NCBI RefSeq assembly: GCF_001640805.2
Contig: NC_066838.1
Span: 19,278,749 to 19,342,748 of the forward strand
Source of the DNA: Lates calcarifer
Taxonomy: Eukaryota > Chordata > Actinopteri > Centropomidae
Direction of reading: 5' to 3'
DNA length: 64,000 bases
Shown: positions 41,041-52,770 of the stretch, one piece after another
Numbering within the stretch: position 1 is the first letter of the stretch
How the letters are laid out: every line of letters starts with the position of its first letter
Program-made: the position numbers and the translations under genes
Notes under the pieces: model-generated
Databases searched by the model: none
The model's input: only the letters and a program-made list of their open reading frames with translations
What the model was told of the DNA's origin: nothing

Positions 41041-43626
41041 ATGGCGGTGTTCTCTGCTCTTTGGGTGCTCTTACTGTGCCAGCTTTTGACATCATCCTCA
41101 GCCCAGGTAAGGGTTGTCAAGGGTCCGCATCCCTCTTTTCGTTTAGCCGCCTGCAGCATGTCTGGGTGGTGATGTGTGGGGCTTCTCTTAGTGCTGTATA
41201 ATTAATAATCTCACGTTATTGCAGTGACTTTATGTAACCTGCGGATACATCTATTGACAATAAAGGCTATCTCTTGTGTTGATGGTGATGCTGATGATGG
41301 CAGTCGCTCGTACAGCTGCTGTAGGCCTGACCTGCATGCTCCTTACCCTAAAACCTGATGCTTTCTCTGAATATTTTCAGTCATTTTTACAGTGTATTCT
41401 TCTTGTACAATTATCATTTGAGTGGTATTTTTTGCCTCTTCGTTTCGGTAGGCCTATATACGTTCTGTCACAGCAGCCTAATTGTCTCCAGGTGACTGTG
41501 CCTTTCGCACCAGTTGATGAAGTCGGGGGTTATGTTTTCCCTGAACCTGTGGAATGCGCGGATTGGAGATCAGTGCCACAGCGCACAATGCCAGCTCTGT
41601 TCATTCAGGCTTCCCGGCTGAGCTAAAGGCAGGAGCTCATTTTGAAAGTCCTCAGTGAAATAAGTTTATTTTGTTTAGACGAAAAGTGAACTACTGATTT
41701 ATTTGTGTGTTCTGAAGAAATCTAGTTTAGCCTTCCTGTCGTGCGTAAAAGGAGGTTTAAAGCGTCTTTACGCGCTCATACTTGCATCATATTTTTCATG
41801 GTGTTGCAGCTATATTGAATATTGTGTGTTTACTTAAAGCTTTAGAATTAGACTGTATTATTACTTTTAGTTAATATTGTCCTCAGCTTTTTTTTAAAAT
41901 CCATTTTCACTGTGTTGACACCAAACATTTTGTATCAGTTTCTGTTTCATCCAGCTCATCTCAGATCTACATATTTCTTTTTTGGATGGTTTCATCAGAG
42001 GGACTATGGATGCTTAACAGTTACATAGGGAGAAATGCATGATTTTAGTTAATTTTGTGTTGCAGAGGCCGGGCCCCAGAGGAGCTCCTGGGCCACCAGG
42101 ACCCCCAGGACCACCAGGAAAGGATGGCACTGATGTGAGTTAACTAGGCACTCAGAGTACCTCCTTACCTATGTCTATTTAAGAGTCATCAAAATGCAGC
42201 AAGTAGATAAAGAAATAGTTAGTTCCTCATTTTCTTTTAGTGAGTGATAAACTGATTTTTTCCCCCTCCTCACTGGGGTTGTCATGTTACAGATTAAGAT
42301 TTCCAAAAATTTGAATTTGTACCACAGACACGACAGTGATAGTTCACTGGGCAGCTCACTGACTCTTTTTTGTGTTGTACCTCAAAATCAAATTCCCATT
42401 CAGTTACCTTTGGTATAAAGTGCTTTCTTTGTGCATAAATGTGGCCCAAATGTTTCTACATGTTGTATTTAACACATTGACTCCTCCCACAGCCCCACCT
42501 ACAAGTATTAAATCATGATCATGGATGTTAGGTAGGCAGGGTTTAGGTGTGTATTTACTAAATGGACTTCTGTGAGGGGAACAAATTTCGACGTTTAGAA
42601 TATATTAATTCTATGAATGGTCTGTACTTCTTTAGTTGGTCATATTAACTCATACAGTGAGGCTGACGTGAGTGGATTTCCATTATTGTATCTGTGTAAA
42701 TGTGGACAATCCAATCAAGAACAATCCACTGAAATTTAAACCCCCCAGATGTGTTACTGAAAGAGGGGATTTGGTGGTATGCCTGGGATTGGATGTTATG
42801 ATAGAAATATGAGCATAAATGATGCAATGAGACATCACTTGCACAAGTTCTAAGAGGAAATTGGATTATGAGGAAGCCAAGTAAAAAGAAAAACAGTGGT
42901 AACATGGTGACAAACGTGTCTCAACCCATTTAAATTTTTACCTCCTCTATAATTATGTACTTGATTTTTATCATACTTTTCTGCTGAATGAAAAAAGGTT
43001 ATATATCCATGTCAGAGAATCTAAGTGTTTTTTGTTTTTTTTAGTTGTGGATATTTCTGTGACTGCACTAAAGTTTGGGCACACAGAGAGCCCATTCATA
43101 CATTCCCCAACTCTGTGAGACCATCTAAAGTTTCACCTCACACCTCCTCCCTGCACCTTCAGCTCGCCCTGTACAAACCAAACTGAGGCTTTTATCATGT
43201 GACCAGTTGGCATTGGGTCGGTTTAGTAGTGTTTGTTCTTCCCCAGTCACTGCAGAAGCTAAACATTATATCTTATACACTGTTGCAGACCACAGACTTA
43301 CTGCTTTAGTCACTTTAATATTCCTGCTGTTGGTATTACTCTAAGTTATTGATGAATTTGAAACAGGAACTCTGACTTTTACAGTCAAACACTGGGCTGA
43401 AACTTAAAAGGCTTCATTTGTATAATCCTAAATTAATCTGAAATGAACTTTGAAAAATGACTGAAAGGCATGTTTTTGTCCATAACTATGATACTTACTT
43501 TTGTTATTAACAGGGCAAACCTGGACCTGCTGGACTTCCAGGGAAACCAGTAAGTATTCCAACAAATCAAGACAATTTCATTTAAGTTTTGTGTGAAAGT
43601 TACTGGGGTGGTAAAGGGGCTGACCG

Positions 43627-43676
<50 letters not shown>

Positions 43677-46600
43677 TTGACTATGTGTGACAATAATGTA
43701 CACATGTTGTCCTCTGCATATGGCAAAGGAAATTTGATGCTACTGCTCATGTCATTGCTAACTATATTGCAAAGGAAGGCTAAGGCTATACAATAGAAAT
43801 GTAGGATAAAAAGACAATAAAAGACCCTTCTCCACTCTCGCAAAACAGCCAGACAACTCTAATTTGAGCCAAAAGAAAAATCACAATACTCTTCCCCTTT
43901 TCTGACCCCGGCTCTCTCACTAATAATTATCACAGTCTCATACATAGCTCAAAATCATAAATTTGTCTCAAGGGGCTTTTCAGTTTGTACAGCATATGAC
44001 ACTTTCTATCCTTAGACTCTTGTTTTGCCTCCAAATCAAACAACAGGGAGCAGGGGTTAAACTGATACTTGATTTTACAAAATTTTTTGTGCACTACTTC
44101 TTTAATCTCCTGTCTGTGTAGGGTCCCAAAGGGAAAGCAGGAATACCAGGAGTAGCAGGAAAACCAGGCCTGCCAGGGCTTCCAGGTGTGGATGTAAGTG
44201 TCCACTAAACACACACACAAATAATTCTTACACTAACATCAATACACCACTTCTGTTTTTGTCAAGTAATGTCAGGAACCCAGCAAAGTTTCTGGACTGA
44301 TTCATTATTGACAATATGTTAAATAACAGCAGAGCAATGAGGCAATGATGTTCAGCCAAATGATATACTTTCTTTTCAGGGTTTGACAGGACCTGATGGT
44401 CCTGCTGGGAAGGATGGACCCCCAGGGGAAGCAGTAAGTGTGTCTTAGTCTTGTGATCTTTCTATGATGCTGAGGATCCACTTAAAGATGCACCCAATTG
44501 AGTTTTATGACCTCTCTACTTCAAGCTGCCCCTCATTAGTCAGATGTCAACACTCACAAAACACATGAACGAACATGGATGCAAACTCTCGCGTGCTGAT
44601 TGGTTGCTGTTGTAGCGAGATCTTTAGGAGGGTCTTACAGGGACAAGGCCCGTGTTTTCCTCTGTCAGCCTGGATTTGTCAAGGCGGCTCAGCCTCTTGG
44701 TGGGAATATTTTTAATGAGGGATCAGAATTGGATTTATTTCTGCTGATTTCCTAATCCGGCCCGGAATGCACACCACAATGTTTCCCACCAATCTGTGAG
44801 TCTGTTGCCCTGATGCCGAAGCAAACAGGTGTTATCTTCTGAGAGATACAAGAGAGGGCCGAATCACAGCACATGCGACATCAAACTAGTGCTACGTGTT
44901 ACAATTAAACAGGAAGTCTCTTATTTCCCACATTAGATATAAGATTTGAAAGAATAAATATTGAGGGACTCTGCTCTAAGGCTGCAGAGTCACTGTCAAG
45001 ACAGATAAACGCCCCCAGCGATTTGACTAATTAGCCAACCTAATGAGGAAGCTTGCGTCAACCAATGTCCCTAATTACTCAGATTACTACACTGTTATGG
45101 CTGGCTCATAGTGCTGAAGAGTCATGCAAAGACAAACAGGATCAGACTGGAGGAGTCTGAGACAAAGAATAAGCTCATGTACAGCAGTAAACCAGACATT
45201 CAGTAACCAACTGTCAGAGATGATGACTTTCTAATTTGAGGCACATTTTCTCAGTATTGTACTCATAGTTAATTTTCTGTGTGTTTATGATTTGTGTGCC
45301 GGTGAAGCCTTTTGTCTCGTTTGCACACTGAGGAATGCAGTAACGAAGTGTGACATCCCTGTGTTAGGCCTCTGTATTTGGGGTCTTTTGCCCTCTCACC
45401 TCTCAGACAACACAAATACAGCTGTGAGGAGTAAACAGAGGAGGAAGAGAAACAATCAATGGTTGTTTAGAAAGGAAAGAGGAGGGGGTGCTGCAGTTTG
45501 ATTAACAAGTTGACAGCAATAATAAATAGAACATTTCAACAAACTGAAGTTAGTGAAGCAAAAAGGAAGACTTAAAACACAAATACATCATTATCGTGCC
45601 CTCCTCAGTTAACAATGCGACGTGCATGAATTAACCCTTGTACAGAAACTACACTACACTTGCAATCAAGATAATTGATATTGAGATATTATTGTGTTAA
45701 TCGCAGTGCTTGCCAAGATGCAGACATTTTCTCCTCTCAGTATCTTTAACAATTAATTACCGTTCAAAGCATTTGTGATCTTCCACGTGACCTACAGCAG
45801 AAAACGTCTTGTCCATATTATTACATATCAGTTGGCTTTTCTTTTTTAATGCACTTCTCATGACTGTTTTGCTCGTCCGATAAATCATTAACTAATTTCA
45901 ATCATTAATCATGCCAGAGAATGCTTTAGATACCAAGTGAATCTCCATCACTGATTCACTTACAATGAAATAAGGATTAACCAATTTGAAGGTATTTATT
46001 GAAAGATAAAGCCACATATAACAACAACACTCCCTGCCCCTTATTGTGTTTAGCTGGAATGTGACTAGCAATTGTGCCACACTCCACACATACACATAAA
46101 TTCACATAGAAAACCTCAAAGTAAACAGCCTTGAAATAACCAAGAAGAACTAGACTGAAGATGACCCCTATTAGTAGTCACACTGGTGGTTACGCTGGTT
46201 CTATGCAAAATAAAAGGGAACTGAGCTGTTCATTTTTGTGCAAACCTAATGAGAATAATATTTGTAACTCTCTTACCCTGTCCATAATCTTGGATTCTGC
46301 ACTAAATTTCTGTTAAAATATTGCTCTGAAGCTTTTTCTAAATTACTGATCCCAAATATCAAACAACTATGCACATAAAGAAAATCAGGAAAATCTTAAT
46401 TGTGGCATTTTGCCTTGCTCTCTTTAGGGTGATGCTGGACCTCCTGGGCCACCTGGACCTCCTGTAAGTACCCACGCATACTATGTAAAAACATCACACA
46501 GATACTCAGCAGTTACTTCATATCTGTATCTACCTCACTCAATACACATTATCCTGAAAAGACCTCTCATTCCTAGAAGCTTTATATACCATCTGATCAC

Positions 46601-49600
46601 TACAGTGACCCCCCCCCCCGAGACTGGACTAAATAATTGATAAGGCAGTATCACATGTTGTCCCAGGAGTACTCAGATTACAGTGCTTTGATCTAACCAG
46701 GCTTCAGAAGTGCATATTCACCTCACAGCCACGACCAGCAACAAACTTTCAAAGTGGGATTTGATGCAGTATTACATCACGTGGTGGATGTTGATGTTGT
46801 GAGAAAATCTAATCATCCCTTGGTGTTTGTGACTTAATTTGCCTTCCTGTATCTTCCGTAGGGCAGAGGGAGACCAGGAGCTCCAGTGAGTACACAGCAC
46901 TGTCTTTTTTTAAAAAATATCATTCTGACATGCAGAAAGATGGAGAGAGTGGTGTTTTTGTGTAATTATATACACATCACTATTGCTTGTTTGCATCCTG
47001 GGAGTATATGCTTGTACATGTTACACTATGTTGTAGCCCAGATTGTGTGCTACATCTACACATGTACTGTGATGTCTCGCACACACCCAGTGTCTTTTGT
47101 TTCCAGGGACTACCTGGAACCAACGGGTTGCCAGGCGGAGTCGGACCTCAGGGTGCAGTGGTGAGTATCTGTCTAATCTTCCCAATTAGACTTCCTGTCA
47201 TCCTTTCATCCACTGATTCAGAACAAGATTCTTATCTATTCAGTTTTATTCTATCCTTGGTTCAGTACCCAGTTGGCCACAGAAATGAGCAATGAAAGTG
47301 AGCAATGAATGGCAGCAAAATTCATATACAAGCCTCTGCAGCAGACACAGTAAAGCTGATAGAGGTCCAATGATCTCTGTAATTCACAGCTGTGCAGAAA
47401 TCATCCAGCACAACATTGTCCTAAATTTCCATATATTATAGCCAGGAGTTTAAGAATAACCACCTGAATGGAAGGACACGTCAGTATGTGGACTGGCCTA
47501 GTGTTTCTACTGGGTCACACTTTATTTTTGGATTGTCCAGTGCTCATACTCAGCTTATGTGTGATCACTCAGTTTCATAAAACCGCACAGTATTGTCAGC
47601 AGCAGTGTGTAGATATGTTGTTGTTGGGGTCAGAAATCACTTTAGTATTCAAGAGACAGATTTATGAATGAATTTAGCAGAGAATGAGATATCCAGACTA
47701 TTAGTCTAAAAACACTGGATCCTGTACTTCTCATAAGTCAACTGGACAGACACTCCCTGCATGGGAAATGCCTGTATATTTCAAACTCTACACTCCTAGT
47801 TTGTTTTAGGGTTTGGGTCAGTTGTTGTCAGGTTAATGTCAGGGTTACTGTTCACTGGGGTCAAACTAAGTATACTGAATATGTATATTGAATATTTACT
47901 TTTTATCAACAGTTGATTGAGTCATTATGTCAGTAGTTAATCGTGATAGAATAAAGTTTCCCGTAGGGATGATGAGACTGGCTCTGAAATCTCATCCGTA
48001 ATTTTAGACGATGAGGTGCTGAAGATTTTACTAATGTTGCTCTTCTGTCTATTTCTCAGGGTGCTGAGGGTCTTCCAGGACTTCCTGGACCTCCTGGCCC
48101 TGATGGACCCCCAGTAAGTGCTGTTATAATTATATACTAGATAACTTGTGCTGCTGGTACAATAGAGTGATATATTTTTCCACTGCCACCCAGTGGATTT
48201 TTTGTTGAATGCACTGATTTTTTTTGTTCTGTGTTATCATTTCTTCCTCTCACAGGGTCTTCCTGGGACTCTTCATGATCTTAATGGTGACCTTCTGGTA
48301 AGATTTCAATCATGCACTCTGTGAAAGCAGCATCATGACAGTGAACTGAAGCTGTGTCCTCTGCATACAGAATCCTCAGTGTTTTGTTTCTATCCTCCGC
48401 AGTGTCCTGCAATCTGCCCGCCTGGTCCCCCTGGTCCTCCCGGGATGCCAGGATTCAAGGTAAATCTATTTCTGTCACAATTTGTTTTTTTGTTTGTTTG
48501 TCTTTTAATTGTATGCTGCCCAATATGTCCATGGGAATATACTGTGCACAACTCTTGTCACCCTACCCTCTCACAATTTCCTCATGGCACACTCATGTTT
48601 GCATCACGTAGGGTCACACAGGACACAAGGGAGACAAAGGAGAGGTTGGGAAAGATGGAGAGAAGGTGAGTTTTTATGTGACATAAATATTATGGCTTTT
48701 ACCACGAATGGCTCATTAGGATACATAAGGATAGACTTAACCTACCATTTGCAAAATATTGTTTTTTTTGTTGTTTGTTTTTTTAGTACAACTGCTCCGT
48801 GTTTCTGTGATTTGATTTTAAATGAAGTGTCCTGTTCTGTCTCTAGGGTGACGCTGGTCCACCTGGCCCACCGGGTATTCCCGGTACTGTGGGTCTGCAG
48901 GTGAGTTACATAAAGATTACCCAGAAAAGTGTCATATTATTTCAGTCATTATTTCTGTTCTTGTGTTACTTTTCACCTGTTGGCTCCTCTGGATATTTTA
49001 CACACCATATTCAAGCAACTTTCGAGGAATCCAGAAATATTCTTAGTGAGTTTTGATGTTTTAAAATGTCCTCACGATGCTCTAATGTTGTGTTTCAGGG
49101 CCCACGTGGTCTAAGAGGTTTGCAGGGCCCAATGGGACCTGTAGGAGACAGAGTAAGCAGCCTCTCTCTTCCCCGTCTACGCCTTCTTGTCCCTCTTAAT
49201 ACAGACAAACACATACACATGCCTACTTTAACCTCACACTATGTTTGTCTCTAGGGCCTGCCTGGTTTCAGAGGCAAGCCTGGCATCGCCGGCATCATTG
49301 GAAAAACAGTGAGTCTCTCCTTGTTTGTAATGTGCACAAAAAAAAACAATTTAAAAAATGTTTGGTAGTAGTTTAGCTAGAATAGATGGCTGGTCCCATC
49401 AATGAATAGCTGTGTGTGTTTCATCTGATGTCTCCAGGGTGATGCTGGAGAAAGAGGACCACAGGGATTCAAAGGACCCAAAGGAGAAATTGTGAGTGAA
49501 AGACTTTGATTTGTGACAATTAGTTTCCCAAGTGTAAGATGTTTAAATTACACTCTGATGTTTCTTTCAACAGGGTAAAATTGGTCCTAAAGGAGCTCCT

Positions 49601-52600
49601 GGGGGAGCAGGACCCAAAGGGGAGCCTGTAAGTGCACATCTGAAAAATTCTACATTTTTAAAACATGACCCCACTCAGAACCTCAGGGATCATATTTGAT
49701 GTCTTCTACAGGGTATTCCCGGCAGAGATGGCAAAGATGGCACACCTGGATTAGACGGCGAGAAGGTAAGTTGCACCTTTTCTCCCAGCATGGTGTTTTG
49801 CTTAATTCAGTTGTGAGTCCACTGCTATAGCAGGACTGATGTCACAGTCACAGTATTGCTTATTGTGTTGATAGGGTGATGCTGGACGCCATGGAGTAGT
49901 TGGAGAGAAAGGACCTAACGGCCTTCCTGTAAGTACTATGATGTAGACCTGGATGCTTCCTGTGTGATACGAAGTCTTGTTGTACCACTCTGCATGTTAA
50001 TTTTCTCAATGGCAGTACTAATCGCTGTTTGTGATCTGGCGAAAAAGGTGTGTTAAACTCTTGCAGAGGAAAACTCAATTAGTATAATGATGAGAATCTC
50101 TGCCTAAAAACCGATAAGAAGGTAATTGTTATGCATTTTCTGTTCCAGGGGCTACAAGGAAAGGCTGGGGCAAAGGGATCTAAAGGAGAAGTTGTGAGTA
50201 TTACAACCAAATAGAAACATACTTTAATCTTAAAGCTAACATTAGGACCGTGGAGGACAACTATCTTATCTTCTGTCTTCTTTTATGCTAGGGTGATCCA
50301 GGGAAACCTGGAGAGACGGGACCCTCTGGAGAGCCAGGTATTCCTGTATGTATCTGATGGGCTTTTTGGGGGGTATTACTGGGTTACAGCCTCTTCAACA
50401 TTTACCCACATGAAACTTTAACAATGTCTTTAAACTATCCTGACTTATTGTTTACAACGTCGTTTTCCTGTTGCCTTCAGGGTGAAATCGGCATCCCGGG
50501 AGAGAGGGGGATAGCGGGACCCAGAGGAGTGGCTGTGAGTTAATGGTTACACTATAAGCTACTGTGTATATGTGTCTCTTATCAAATTGCTGTGCTGCCT
50601 GTATAGCTATAAAAGCTTCAAAAGCATCTATCACAGGACATTTAAAAATAAGCTTTGCCCCATTTACAAGCCAAATTATGAGACTTTCTGCTGCACAGAT
50701 GGCCATCTGTTAAATTTCCAAGTTTCCAGAATTTAAACTCAGTCTCCACTACTTAAAAGTATATCTAATAAGACCACAATCCATAGCAGCATACAGCCTG
50801 AGATATGAGATAAAACCGGAATAGCAGGATAATAAACTGCTGCCCCAAAGTTAATGATATTCTGCTACAGAGGCTCTAAGAGTATTGCTGCTGAGTCTCA
50901 CTAAGGTGGAGTTAGAAGGAATGGAGGGCTAGCGATGAGAGCAGATTTTCATAGAGGAGGAATTCATAAACAGAGAGGTCTTTGTTTTTCATATCAGACC
51001 CTGCGGCGAGGAAAAAGGATAAAACATCACAGGAATTAACATACTTCTATTGCACACTGTACTGCATAATGAATCATTCCTCACACAACCTTCACGTCCA
51101 TTTAGTCAATTTCTTTCTCTCAAATCTCACACAAGGAAAAAAACATCTTGTCGCAGACTGATATGTCAGTAACAACCAGTTGTTTTACTACTATATGACA
51201 AGACATGACAATTTCTGTTTCCAACAGGGAGGTATTGGACCAGCAGGCAACCTCGGGCCTCAGGGAGTGAAAGGCTTTCAGGTCAGTTGAAATCCCTAAT
51301 CATCATCTTTTTTTTTTTTTTTTTTTTAATAAATAAGTGTTATTTTTAGTTAGCTTACTGACTGTGTGAGTGTCATGTGCTGCAGGGGGTAAAAGGAGCC
51401 TTGGGGGATCCAGGTCTCCCAGGTCCAACAGGAATCCGTGGAGAGTTTGGTGAAAGGGTGAGTTTGACATATGTGACGATATGAAATGTTTCCCTGGATT
51501 TAATGTCACCTGGTAGAGGGCAGCAACTAACAATTATTTTCTTTATAATAATACATTCTTTCACTTATCATTGATTATTCTTCCACTTATTCTCTAAATT
51601 AATGGATTGAACCATTTGGTCTTTAAAATGTAGCAAAAATCCAGAAATGCAATTTTCAAGTTCTCTTGTAATATCCCTAAAATGTCTTGTTTTAATCAAC
51701 GAACAGACCAAAACCAAAAGATACCCAGTTTTCTACAGACTATGAAAACAAGGAAATATTCCAATTTTGAAAAAGCTGGAACCATTTTTCTTGACTCAAA
51801 AGTAGTAATCGATATTCAAAATAGTTGCAATTGCTTTTTTGCCAATCGTCTAATCAACAAATCATTGCAGCTCTAATACATTATGTAACAGCAACAAAAT
51901 CTCTATTAATGGCCTCTCCTTAAGAGTCAGACATAAAGCTTTGACAAACCTGTCTGCACAGACGCAGCTGTAATATGCAACTGTCCAGCTGTCTTCATGG
52001 GAGGATACTGTATGTCAATAACCAGGTCGTCCCTCCTCAGTCTTACTGGTATAAACCCAAACTGCAGCCAGGAGAGAGCTCAAACACAAAGCGGCCTCCT
52101 GTTCAAAATCTGAAGACAGAACAAAGCCAGTCTTTATACCAACCCTGGTTCCCCTCAAACAGCCCACCTCACTTCCCCTCATCCCCCCTGTCCCTCTCCC
52201 ACGGCCAGCCTTCCACAAAATGTCTCTACATGGCTCTCATTTATGTTCTTTCTCACTCCTTCTTCAACCCCTATAGGGTCCAGTCGGAGCTTCTGGAGCT
52301 AAAGGAGACATGGTAAATATTTCTAAGTCAAAGTTTGAGATTAAATATGATCTCCACTGAATGACTTGTGATAGTTTTCACCCACTTATTCAAAGGTTAT
52401 ACGTGGGAAATTATTATTTTAGATGCTGTTACATGGGTTTATTGATGATGACAGCCAAAGTGTTTTATCAGCTCAAGACAGAATTCATGTACAAAACACA
52501 AAAAAATCAACTAAACTGGAGTTGTGTGAGATTTAATTAAAATGTTGTCTCTTTAGGGTGTGGCAGGAAGTGATGGTTTACCTGGAGAGAATGGAGAACC

Positions 52601-52722
52601 TGTAAGTATTGTCTTAACATGTACTTTATTTTACTAATAATACTCCAAGAATCAGAATCCAAACACAGTAAATCAGCAGTAATTGGCTGTAAAATTGATT
52701 CAGAACTGTCAGTTTTTATTTC

Positions 52723-52770
<48 letters not shown>

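Larger units (their letters stand above)
41041..48113 (+). other. col9a3: col9a3 exons 1-9: signal peptide and COL3 triple helix
   Basis: Exon 1 encodes [22 protein letters not shown], a typical signal peptide. Exons 2-9 are Gly-X-Y repeats (about residues 26-158), most of them 36, 54 or 72 bp, the classic fibrillar-type unit sizes. Exon 7 (46,862-46,885) is only 24 bp and encodes GRGRPGAP. With the preceding GPPGPP this leaves a two-residue G-R step in place of a full triplet, at the position where human COL9A3 has G-L-G-G-K. This is a conserved COL3 imperfection, not a mistake in the model. Confidence 0.85.

Noticed and set aside
43433..43843. 136-residue frame with poly-Asn, and poly-Leu on the other strand
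   Set aside because: Produced by the ATT microsatellite in col9a3 intron 3.
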